Positions 8,627-15,838 of a stretch of DNA of 18,139 bases are shown here, in pieces (position 1 is the stretch's first letter; every line of letters begins with the position of its first letter). Origin of the DNA: Nocardioidaceae bacterium. Lineage in GTDB: Bacteria > Actinomycetota > Actinomycetes > Propionibacteriales > Nocardioidaceae. Position numbers and translations under genes: made by a program. The stretch spans positions 1 through 18,139 of the forward strand of contig JACCYS010000249.1 of NCBI GenBank assembly GCA_013696365.1, read 5' to 3'. The notes below the pieces were generated by a model. The model was not told the origin of the DNA. It made no database searches and saw only the letters and a program-made list of their open reading frames with translations.

Positions 8627-9702
8627 CCGCCACAACCTCGCCGGTGATGTCGTACGGCCGTTGGACCCGGGCCGAGCGGATGCGACTGTCCGGCATCGTC
8701 GGCGTGATCGCGGCCATGCATGTGGTCGGCTGGTCACTGCACTTCTACTACAGCACCAACCTCGCCGCGGCCACCACGTTTGCCGGCGCCGGCACGCTGG
8801 CGTACGCGTTGGGCATGCGGCACGCCTTCGACGCCGACCACATCGCCGCCATCGACGACACCACCCGGCTGATGCTGCAGCGCGGGCGCCGCTCGGTGGG
8901 GGTGGGGTTCTTCTTTGCGATGGGGCACTCGTCGGTCGTGCTGGTGCTCGCGTTCGTCGTCGCGCTCGCCGCCGGGGCGGCGTCCGGCAGCTCGGTGGCG
9001 GCCTTTCGCTTGTACGGCGAGGTGATCGCCTCGGCGACCGCGATGACGTTCCTGCTGTTGGTGGCCGGGCTGAACGCTGCGGTGCTGGCAGGCATCTGGC
9101 GGTTGTGGGGCCAGCTGCGAGCCGGTCGTCTGGACGAGCGTGAGCTTGAGCTGCAGCTGCTGAACCGGGGGCTGATGAACCGGATGCTCGGTGGCCGGGC
9201 GCGGACCATGATCCGGTCCTCGTGGCACATGTTCCCGATCGGCCTGCTGTTCGGGCTCGGGCTGGAGACCGCCTCGGAGGTCACCCTGCTGACGCTATCG
9301 GCGAGCACCGCGACGGCCGGTGCGTTGCCTGCCTTGGCAGTGTTGACGCTGCCGCTGCTTTTCGCGGCCGGGATGAGCGCCCTGGACACCGCCGACAGCC
9401 TGCTGATGACCCGGGCGTACTCGTGGGCCTTCCGCAACCCCGCGCGCAAGCTGTACTACAACATCGCCACCACCGCGATGACGGTCGTGGTGGCTACGTT
9501 CGTCGGCACCGTGTATCTGTCCGGGCTGCTGGTCGACTTCTACGGTGTCGCTGAGCCGCTGCGCCCGTATGCCAGGCTGGGCGACCATTTCGAGGTGCTC
9601 GGCTACATGATCGTCGCGATGTTCGTCAGTGCCTGGGTGGTCGCAGCGGTGAGCTGGCGGCTGGGTGGCTTCGAGCGGCGCTACGGGCAGGGTGTCGGAT
9701 GA
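8623..9702 (+). CDS. NiCoT-family cobalt/nickel permease
   Basis: Membrane permease of the HoxN/NixA/NhlF (NiCoT) family, importing Co2+ and/or Ni2+. The 359-residue protein has all four family signatures: RHAFDADHIAAIDDTTR at residues 66-82 (with the HX4DH metal motif), FFFAMGHSSVV at 96-106, LGLETASEV at 212-220 and MSALDTADS at 251-259. Long hydrophobic stretches near residues 22-42, 95-120, 138-160, 205-215, 225-250, 283-305 and 325-350 fit about eight membrane helices. Its position in a B12 operon, next to the cobaltochelatase, argues for cobalt as the main substrate; metal preference cannot be read from the sequence. The ATG at 8617 is an alternative start. Confidence 0.95.
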   Translation: MTATTSPVMSYGRWTRAERMRLSGIVGVIAAMHVVGWSLHFYYSTNLAAATTFAGAGTLAYALGMRHAFDADHIAAIDDTTRLMLQRGRRSVGVGFFFAMGHSSVVLVLAFVVALAAGAASGSSVAAFRLYGEVIASATAMTFLLLVAGLNAAVLAGIWRLWGQLRAGRLDERELELQLLNRGLMNRMLGGRARTMIRSSWHMFPIGLLFGLGLETASEVTLLTLSASTATAGALPALAVLTLPLLFAAGMSALDTADSLLMTRAYSWAFRNPARKLYYNIATTAMTVVVATFVGTVYLSGLLVDFYGVAEPLRPYARLGDHFEVLGYMIVAMFVSAWVVAAVSWRLGGFERRYGQGVG

Positions 9703-10286
9703 GCCCGGGCAACCAGTCGCGCACGGTGCACCCGATCGAGCAGGAGTCGTACCAGATCTTGCGCAGCCAGGTGGACCTGTCCCACCTGGGCCCGCTGCAC
9801 CGCGCCGTCGTCGAGCGGGTCGTGCACGCCAGCGCCGACCTCGAGTACGCCACCGACCTGGCATGTGCGGAGCCGTCGCTGGCGGCCGGGGCGGCAGCGC
9901 TGGCGGCCGGGCGACCGGTGGTCACCGACGTGGAGATGGTGGCAGCTGGAATCACCGGTCTGGGCGTGGTCTGCCGTCTCCGCGGTGCGACTGCGGCAGC
10001 CGGGCAGACCCGGTCGGCGGCAGGCATCCGGGCCGCCTGGCAGCAGGTGGGTCCCGGGGCGGTATGGGTGGTGGGGTGTGCACCGACCGCACTGTTTGCC
10101 GTGCTCGACCTGCATGTGCAGCCGGCATTGGTGATCGGCCTGCCGGTCGGTTTCGTCGGTGCGGTCGAGTCCAAGCAACGACTCCGCGGCAGCGGGCTGC
10201 CCGCGGTCAGCAACTATTCGGCCAAGGGTGGCTCGGCGGTCGCCGCCGCCGCTGTCAACGCGCTGATCTACAAGGAGCTTTCATGA
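9699..10286 (+). CDS. cobH: Precorrin-8X methylmutase
   Basis: CobH/CbiC moves the methyl group from C11 to C12, giving hydrogenobyrinic or cobyrinic acid. The 195-residue protein shows HPIEQESYQIL near the N-terminus and RVVHASAD, with the expected catalytic histidine at residue 43. VTDVEMVAAGI, IGLPVGFVGAVESK and the C-terminal NYSAKGGSAVAAAAVNAL follow, all hallmark motifs of the family. Both flanks are ATGA overlaps (with the permease and with cbiX). Nothing is missing, and length and motifs are standard. Confidence 0.96.
   Translation: MSPGNQSRTVHPIEQESYQILRSQVDLSHLGPLHRAVVERVVHASADLEYATDLACAEPSLAAGAAALAAGRPVVTDVEMVAAGITGLGVVCRLRGATAAAGQTRSAAGIRAAWQQVGPGAVWVVGCAPTALFAVLDLHVQPALVIGLPVGFVGAVESKQRLRGSGLPAVSNYSAKGGSAVAAAAVNALIYKELS
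10272..10277 (+). promoter_or_regulatory. Ribosome binding site for cbiX
   Basis: AAGGAG lies five bases before ATG 10283 and inside the last codons of cobH, fixing the cbiX start and supporting translational coupling. Confidence 0.7.
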
Positions 10287-11233
10287 CCTCCCCGCCCCTG
10301 CTCATCGTCGGTCACGGCACCCGCAGCACGGCCGGCGTCGCCGAGTTCGACCAGTTGGTGGCCCGAGTCGGGCGCCACCTTGCCGGCGACGGGATCGACG
10401 TCGGCGGCGGCTTCATCGAGCTGGCGCCACCTCCGCTCACCGAAGCCGTCGGTGACATGGTGCACGCCGGGCACCGCCACGTCGTTGCGTTGCCGCTCAT
10501 GCTGGCTGCGGCCGGGCACGGCAAGGGCGACATTCCTGGTGCAATGGCCCGCGAGCGGGTGCGCTACCCCGGCCTCAGCTATGCCTACGGTCGCCCGTTG
10601 GGGCCGCACCCCGCCCTGCTGTCGATCATCGAGCAGCGGATCGACACGGCACTCGCCGAGCCGGACTCGACCGCCACCGGCCGCACCGACACCACTGTGC
10701 TGCTGGTCGGGCGCGGGTCCAGCGACCCGGACGCAAACGCCGAGATCGCCAAGGTTGCCCGGCTGCTTTGGGAGGGCCGGGGCTATACCGGGGTGGAGAC
10801 CGCATACGTGTCGCTGGCCGAGCCGTCGGTGCCTGCGGGGCTCGAGCGGGCCCGGTTGCTGGGGGCCCGCCGGGTCGTGGTGGCGCCGTACTTCCTGTTC
10901 GCCGGGGTGCTCCCCGACCGGGTGGTCGACCAGTCGGCCGCGTACGCAGCAGAGCACGCCGAGATGGACATCCGGGTCGCTGGGCTGCTCGGTGACTGTG
11001 ACGAGCTCGCGGGTCTGGTGGTGGAGCGCTATCACGAGGCTCTGGCCGGCGACATCCGGATGAACTGCGACACCTGTCTCTATCGGATCGCGATGCCGGG
11101 GGTTGCCGACCGGGTCGGGGCGCCGCAGACGCCGCACCACCACCCGGACGACCCCACTCACGATCACGGGCACAACCACGGGCACGACCACGCGAACGGG
11201 CATCCGCACGACCACCAGCCGACCCATCCATGA
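10283..11233 (+). CDS. cbiX: Long-form sirohydrochlorin cobaltochelatase CbiX with His-rich tail
   Basis: CbiX inserts cobalt into sirohydrochlorin at the entry to the early-cobalt pathway. The 316-residue protein has two chelatase halves. The first holds His11 (LIVGHGTRS), Glu46 and His79 (LMLAAAGHGKGDIP), the likely metal-handling residues. The second begins LLVGRGSSDPDANAEI, where Arg replaces His, as expected of the non-catalytic half. After it comes MNCDTC (residues 260-265), an MxCxxC motif that in Bacillus megaterium CbiX helps hold a [4Fe-4S] centre. Last is a tail with 13 histidines in residues 285-315, a likely metal store or delivery site. The start is supported by AAGGAG and an ATGA overlap with cobH. 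The true frame is open further upstream inside cobH. Confidence 0.94.
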   Translation: MTSPPLLIVGHGTRSTAGVAEFDQLVARVGRHLAGDGIDVGGGFIELAPPPLTEAVGDMVHAGHRHVVALPLMLAAAGHGKGDIPGAMARERVRYPGLSYAYGRPLGPHPALLSIIEQRIDTALAEPDSTATGRTDTTVLLVGRGSSDPDANAEIAKVARLLWEGRGYTGVETAYVSLAEPSVPAGLERARLLGARRVVVAPYFLFAGVLPDRVVDQSAAYAAEHAEMDIRVAGLLGDCDELAGLVVERYHEALAGDIRMNCDTCLYRIAMPGVADRVGAPQTPHHHPDDPTHDHGHNHGHDHANGHPHDHQPTHP

Positions 11234-12267
11234 GCCTCCGGACCGAGCAGCCGGTGGACCTGCGTCACCACGGTGACAGCGAGACCGCCCCCGGCCTTGT
11301 CGACCTGGCGGTCAACGTGCGGCTCGGTCCGCCGCCCAGATGGCTGCGGCGGGTCCTGACCGACTCGCTGAACCAGCTGTCGACCTATCCCGACCAGGCC
11401 GCGACCCGCGCTGCCGTCGCAGAGCGGCACCGGCGTCCGGTCGCTGAGGTGCTGTTGACCGCCGGGGCGGCGGAGGCGTTCGTGTTGCTGGCGCGTGCGC
11501 TGGCTCCCGAGCGCCCGCTGGTCGTGCACCCGCAGTTCACTGAGCCCGAGGGCGCGCTGCGCGCCGCCGGCCACGACGTCGCGCGGCTCCTGCTGGCGCC
11601 GCCTTTCGTGTTGGACCCCGATGAGGTGCCCGCCGACGCGGACCTGGTGGTTATCGGCAACCCGACCAACCCGACCTCGGTGCTGCACCCAGCCGACGCT
11701 CTCGTCAGGCTCACCCGCCCCGGGCGCACCGTCATTGTCGACGAGGCCTTCGCCGACTGCGTGCTCGGCGAGCCCGAGTCGCTGGCGGCTCACCGCGACC
11801 TGCCGGGTCTGGTCGTGGTGCGCAGTCTGACCAAGACGTGGGGTCTGGCCGGGCTGCGCTGCGGTTACCTGCTGGCGGCCCCCGACGTGATCGAGCGGCT
11901 CGCGGTCGCCCAACCGCTGTGGCCGGTGTCGACGCCCGCACTCGCCGCGATGGCCGCCTGCGTCGGCCAGCAAGCCACCGCCGAGGCGAACGCATGGGCC
12001 GGTGACCTGAGCGCCGACCGGGCATATCTTCAGCGGCTGTTGGCGGGGGTCGACGGTGTCGAGGTCGTCCCCGGCGCGGCTGCGTCGTTTCTGCTACTGC
12101 ACGTCCCGGACGGGCTGCAGGTGCGCACCGTGCTGCGTGCGCGGGGGTTCGCCGTCCGCCGCGGGGACACCTTTCCCGGGCTCGGCGGCGACTGGATGCG
12201 GGTCGCGGTCCGGGACCGGCCGACCAGTAGTGCCTTCGTGCACGCCCTTCGGCAGGTTCTCGCATGA
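11230..12267 (+). CDS. cobC: PLP-dependent L-threonine-phosphate decarboxylase-type aminotransferase (CobC)
   Basis: A fold-type I PLP enzyme of the CobC/CobD group, which provides the (R)-1-amino-2-propanol phosphate linker that attaches the nucleotide loop. The 345-residue protein shows NPTNPT at residues 144-149, Asp171 (VIVDEAFAD) for the pyridine nitrogen, the PLP lysine Lys202 in SLTKTWGLAGLR, and Arg210 for substrate carboxylate binding. It overlaps cbiX and bluB-cobT by ATGA. Histidinol-phosphate aminotransferase is the nearest alternative by fold, but operon context and the short N-terminus with LRHHGDSE favour CobC. No CobD (CbiB-type) amide synthase is in the window. Confidence 0.88.
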   Translation: MSLRTEQPVDLRHHGDSETAPGLVDLAVNVRLGPPPRWLRRVLTDSLNQLSTYPDQAATRAAVAERHRRPVAEVLLTAGAAEAFVLLARALAPERPLVVHPQFTEPEGALRAAGHDVARLLLAPPFVLDPDEVPADADLVVIGNPTNPTSVLHPADALVRLTRPGRTVIVDEAFADCVLGEPESLAAHRDLPGLVVVRSLTKTWGLAGLRCGYLLAAPDVIERLAVAQPLWPVSTPALAAMAACVGQQATAEANAWAGDLSADRAYLQRLLAGVDGVEVVPGAAASFLLLHVPDGLQVRTVLRARGFAVRRGDTFPGLGGDWMRVAVRDRPTSSAFVHALRQVLA

Positions 12268-14018
12268 GTTCGACTCTTCCCGCGCCACAGCCCGCCGACC
12301 GAGAGGGCCTGTACCGGGTGATTGCCAACCGGCGGGACGTGCGCAACGGCTTCCGCGACGACGCCGTCCCCGATGACGTGCTCACCCGCGTGCTGGCGGC
12401 CGCGCACCAGGCCCCCAGCGTCGGGCTCTCCCAACCGTGGGACTTCCTGCTCGTCCGTGACCCCGTCGTGCGAGCTCGGGTGCACGACCTCTCGGTGCAA
12501 CAGCGAGCCGCCTATACCGCCACGCTGCCCACCGCCCGGGCAACGGCGTTTCGGACGATCAAGGTCGAGGCGATCCTCGACACCTCGCTCAACGTCGTCG
12601 TCACCTGTGACCGCACGCGCGGGGGGCGACATGTGCTCGGCCGGCACAGCCAGCCGCAGATGGCGACGTACTCGACCGCGTGCGCCGTGCAGAATCTGTG
12701 GCTCGCCGCCCGGGTGGAGGGTCTCGGTGTGGGCTGGGTCAGTTTCTTTGACGAGCGCGAGCTCGCCGAGTGCCTCGGCCTGCCCGAACACGTGGAGATT
12801 GTGGCCTACGTCTGCATCGGCTATGTCGATGCCTTTCCACCCGCCCCCGAGCTCGCGCTCGCCGGATGGGCCAACCGACGGCCGCTCGCCTGGGCCGTCC
12901 ACAACGAACGGTGGGGCAACCGTGCCCTTCCCGGAGAGGAACCCGTGACCCTGCTCAACGACACGCTCGCGGCGATCAGACCGCTTGACCCGGCGGCCAT
13001 CAGTGAGGCACATGAACGGCAGGACCGGCTGACCAAGCCCCGCGGTTCGCTCGGGGTGCTGGAGGACTTGTCGGTGCAGCTGGCGGGCCTGGCCGGCGCC
13101 TGCCCGCCGCCGCTGCCTGAGCCCGCGGCGCTGGCGATCTTCGCCGGCGACCACGGCGTGCACGCCCAGGGCGTCACCCCCTGGCCGCAGGAGGTCACCG
13201 CGCAGATGGTGGCGAACTTCGTGGCCGGCGGTGCCGTCATCAACGCTGCGGCCGCACAGGTCGGCGCCGAGGTCTGCGTAGTCGACGTCGGCGTCGCGGC
13301 GACGCTGGACCCGGTGCCGGGGCTGCTGCCCCGCAAGGTACGGGCGGGCACCGCGGACATGACCGCGGAACCGGCGATGACCAGGGAGCAGGCGGTGCTC
13401 GCGCTCGAGACCGGCATCGAGGTCGCCCGCGACCTCGCCGCCGCTGGCAACAAGGTGCTGCTGACCGGTGACATGGGGATCGCGAACACCACCGCGTCGG
13501 CGGCGCTGATCGCGGTGTTCACCGGTGCCGACGTTGCCGCGGTTACCGGCCGGGGCACCGGAGTCGACGAGCAGACGCTGGCCCGGAAGGTGGACGTCGT
13601 ACGACGCGCGCTGGCGCTGCACCGGCCGGACCCGGCAGACCCTGTCGGGGTGGTCGCCGCCGTCGGCGGGCTGGAGCACGCGGCCCTGGCAGGCTTCATG
13701 CTGGGCGCCGCTGCGTTGGGCCTGCCGGTGGTGCTCGACGGGGTGATCGCCGCTGCGGCGGCGTTGGTGGCGCAGGCGCTGGCCCCCGAGGTCACCGGGG
13801 CGCTCGTCGCGGGTCACCTGTCCGCGGAGCCGGGCGCGCGGCCTGCGCTCGCGCGACTGGGCCTGCGCCCACTGGTCGACCTCGACCTTCGGCTGGGGGA
13901 GGGGTCCGGCGCCGTGCTGGCGCTGCCGCTCGTCCAGGTCGCCGTGCGGGTGCTGCATGACGTCGCCACCTTCGACAGCGCCGGCGTGAGCGACAAGGAC
14001 ACCCCCGCCCCCGCCTAA
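12264..14018 (+). CDS. bluB-cobT: BluB-CobT fusion: DMB synthase + nicotinate-nucleotide:DMB phosphoribosyltransferase
   Basis: Two lower-ligand enzymes in one 584-residue chain. Residues 1-225 are BluB, the flavin-destroying enzyme that turns FMNH2 and O2 into 5,6-dimethylbenzimidazole. Asp25 (NRRDVRNGF) and Ser160 (GVGWVSFF) match the two residues essential in Sinorhizobium BluB (D32, S167). Residues ~228-575 are CobT, which attaches ribose phosphate to DMB. It shows KPRGSLGVLE, FAGDHGVHAQGV, TGDMGIANTTAS (402-413) and the probable catalytic base Glu546 in LGEGSGA. The CobT half has a small departure: the family usually has GEMGIGNTT. It starts in an ATGA overlap with cobC and is the last gene of the operon, ending in TAA where the others use TGA. 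An internal start for CobT alone is possible (see 12933). Confidence 0.95.
   Translation: MSSTLPAPQPADREGLYRVIANRRDVRNGFRDDAVPDDVLTRVLAAAHQAPSVGLSQPWDFLLVRDPVVRARVHDLSVQQRAAYTATLPTARATAFRTIKVEAILDTSLNVVVTCDRTRGGRHVLGRHSQPQMATYSTACAVQNLWLAARVEGLGVGWVSFFDERELAECLGLPEHVEIVAYVCIGYVDAFPPAPELALAGWANRRPLAWAVHNERWGNRALPGEEPVTLLNDTLAAIRPLDPAAISEAHERQDRLTKPRGSLGVLEDLSVQLAGLAGACPPPLPEPAALAIFAGDHGVHAQGVTPWPQEVTAQMVANFVAGGAVINAAAAQVGAEVCVVDVGVAATLDPVPGLLPRKVRAGTADMTAEPAMTREQAVLALETGIEVARDLAAAGNKVLLTGDMGIANTTASAALIAVFTGADVAAVTGRGTGVDEQTLARKVDVVRRALALHRPDPADPVGVVAAVGGLEHAALAGFMLGAAALGLPVVLDGVIAAAAALVAQALAPEVTGALVAGHLSAEPGARPALARLGLRPLVDLDLRLGEGSGAVLALPLVQVAVRVLHDVATFDSAGVSDKDTPAPA
12933..12947 (+). promoter_or_regulatory. 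Candidate internal ribosome binding site and GTG start for free-standing CobT
   Basis: GGAGAGG (12933-12939), a 5-nt spacer and an in-frame GTG at 12945 (codon 228) sit exactly at the BluB/CobT junction. Starting there would give a 357-residue protein, the normal size of a single CobT. Whether it is used is unknown. Confidence 0.4.
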
Positions 14019-14028
14019 CCCCACCCCC
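14002..14028 (-). other. G-quadruplex-type motif at the end of cobT
   Basis: On the minus strand this stretch has four G runs (5, 4, 5 and 5 bases) separated by loops of 1, 6 and 1 bases, which fits a four-run G4 pattern. It overlaps the cobT stop codon (TAA 14016-14018) and lies beyond the 3' end of the convergent phosphatase gene. The plus strand is correspondingly C-rich. Folding is predicted from pattern only. Confidence 0.4.
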
Positions 14029-14029
14029 G

Positions 14030-14089
14030 CGATCCGTCACTTCTGGTGCGGCGATCCGTCACTTCTGGTGTGCTCATCCGTCACTTCTG
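14030..14089 (+). repeat. Three direct repeats with exact 22-bp period
   Basis: The core ATCCGTCACTTCTG occurs at 14032-14045, 14054-14067 and 14076-14089, each 22 bp apart. The first two copies also share the flanking GTG. The array lies between the convergent cobT and phosphatase genes. A 22-bp spacing places the copies on the same face of the helix, as in tandem protein-binding sites. No function is evident; the remainder of 14019-14166 is otherwise featureless apart from the inverted repeat at 14097. Confidence 0.75.
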
Positions 14090-14096
14090 AACGCGG

Positions 14097-14153
14097 CTGC
14101 GGGCCGCGGGCGACCACTTCAAGGAAGGGTCCGCCACGCCACACGGCCCGCAG
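14097..14153. terminator. Inverted repeat between convergent genes, possible bidirectional terminator
   Basis: CTGCGGGCCG (14097-14106) and CGGCCCGCAG (14144-14153) form a perfect 10-bp stem around a 37-nt loop. No T-tract follows on either strand, so intrinsic termination is uncertain. The location, just past both gene ends, is where a terminator is expected. Confidence 0.4.
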
Positions 14154-14166
14154 GCGTAGTTACCGT

Positions 14167-15817
14167 TCAGTCGATCGTGTAGACCCCCGGCCAGTCGTCG
14201 ACCTGCATGCTGAGCAGCTGGCCGTTCTCCACCAGCTCCTCGACGGTGCCGGGACCGGTGCCCGGTGGCAAGCCCTTGCTCGAGTGCACCTGGGCGTCGA
14301 ACAGGTAGGTGTCATCACCGAAGAGCTCGTCGGTGGCGATGATGCCGCTGGACTCCTCGTCGGTAGTCAGCCGGGGCCCGCTCGTCGGGTGTCGTCCCCG
14401 CCGGGTTGGTGCCCCCCGCACAGTGCCGGGTCGAACTGCGCTAGCACGCCACGCTCACCAGTCTTGATGTTGTAGGCGATGATCCGGGCGATGTGGTCGT
14501 TGCCACCCGGGTCCTCCTGGATGAGCAGGTTGTGCTCGTCGTCGATGGTCACGTTGTCGGGCTTGGACAGGTACGGCTCCTCGGAGCCGTCGAGCAGCAG
14601 GGTCAGCGTGCCACCGAGCTCGGGCCGCTCGACGTTGTCGAAGCTGAGCCGCCACAGACCGCCACCGTCGCGCGGGGCGGCCGGCTCGTCCGGGTTGGGC
14701 GTGGTGTCGCCGCCCTCGGTGGTGGTGAAGTAGTAGTCGTTCTTGTCGTTTGGGTCGAAGTGACCGTCTTCGATCCGGTTCAACGACAGGCCCTTGGCGG
14801 CCGCCTCGAGGTTCTGGGCAGCACCGTTCTTGGTGGTGTCGATGGTCTCGCCGGCGCCGAACTGGACCCGTGCAGACTCGCCGGTGGCGTACGTGGCGCG
14901 GAACTCCGCGTCCGTGCCAACCGCCTCGTTGACGGTGTCGACCACGAACAGGTCGCCGTTGGTCAGCCGGCGCGACGTTCCGGGAAGCCCTCGGGCCGCT
15001 TGGAGCCGACGTAGACCCGCAGCTCACCGGGGTTGGCATCGTCGTTGCCCATCACCACGGTGGTGTCGGTCTGGTTCGGCGCAGCCTGAGTGTTCTCCCA
15101 CGACAGCAGGCCGAGACGAGGCAGCTGGGTGACCGTGCCGTTCTTGCGGACGGCGAAGACGCGGCCCTCGTCACCGTTCTCCTCATTGGCGAAGTACACC
15201 GGACGGTGGGCGCCGCGCTGGGTGGACTCGTTGAGCAGCTGGCCCGGCTCGGTGAGGAAGCCAGAGCACCAACGGGCGAACTCCGGCGTGTGGCCGTAGG
15301 CCGCACCGGTGGGTGCTCCAGGGGTGTCGGAGTAGCTCTTGGTCTGGTAGTCCCAGTACCGGACCCGGTCCTCGATGAGGTCACGGCCCTTGACGGCCGA
15401 GCCGGTCTTGGGGTCGATGACGATGCGCGAGATGAACGAGCCCCGCTCGCCGTGTCGTCGCTCGATGCCCGCGTCATCGCGCAGCTCGTCATCGCGCAGC
15501 TCGTCATCGCGCAGCTCGTGGTTCATCATGACCACCGCGCGGTTCTTCTTGTTCGCATACGCACCGAGACCGTCCGGAATCCCGACCATGTCGTAACCGT
15601 CCTCGGTGGACAGGTCGTTGACCGTCAGGTGGGACGTGATGTTCACCCCGACCGCGGTCGGCTTCAGGTACGGCTGCACAGTCGTGGTCGGCGTTGCCCG
15701 TGCGTTGCGGTCCTTGCCCGCCTGTGCGACCCCGCCGACCGCGGTGGCGGTCAGCGTCGTGGCGAGGGTGGCCGCGCCGATGGCTCTCACCCGGCGCTGT
15801 GTGTGTGACCGTGTCAT
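14167..15817 (-). pseudogene. Secreted PhoX/DUF839-type phosphatase, frameshifted
   Basis: Three successive frames on the minus strand together give one PhoX/DUF839-like protein. Frame one (15817-14963) has a signal peptide with twin arginines at residues 8-9, a hydrophobic stretch and AQA before a likely cleavage site. YDMVGIPDGLGAY, MMNHE (a metal-ligand motif of PhoX), LPRLGLLSWENTQ and ELRVYVGSK follow. Frame two (to 14367) continues LTNGDLFVVDTV and carries GLWRLSF, DNVTIDDEHNLLIQEDPGGN and AQFDPA. Frame three (to 14167) continues LTTDEESSGI, FDAQVHS and a normal C-terminus. Each stop is a TGA within CCGGCTGAC. The ATG at 15817 has GAGG five bases upstream (15823-15826); TTG 15832 is an alternative. 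Homologues are exported, phosphate-scavenging phosphomonoesterases. Either the gene is decaying or the sequence has local errors. Confidence 0.85.
15473..15517 (-). repeat. Three tandem 15-bp repeats inside the phosphatase gene
   Basis: GTCATCGCGCAGCTC is repeated three times without a gap (15473-15487, 15488-15502, 15503-15517). On the minus strand it encodes the pentapeptide ELRDD three times in frame. It falls directly after the MMNHE metal-ligand motif and adds an acidic, charged insertion of about ten residues beyond a single copy. Confidence 0.9.
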
Positions 15818-15838
15818 GTGCGCCTCAGACAAGGAAGA

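Noticed and set aside
1..14018. Cobalamin riboswitch for the B12 operon
   Set aside because: The operon start is outside the window and there is no leader-length gap inside it; I saw no B12-box-like context.
12030..14024. Long open frame of 664 codons on the minus strand, opposite bluB-cobT
   Set aside because: The translation has no recognisable domain and mirrors a well-identified gene; long antisense frames are expected at this GC content.
14030..14089. CRISPR array
   Set aside because: Units are only 14-18 bp with spacers of 4-8 bp, three copies and no cas genes; not a CRISPR layout.
15473..15517. Regulatory or CRISPR-like repeat
   Set aside because: It is a multiple of three, in frame and coding (ELRDD), without spacers.
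14167..15817. Three separate small genes
   Set aside because: Each piece matches a successive part of one PhoX/DUF839 protein and the breaks fall mid-domain; one disrupted gene is the simpler reading.
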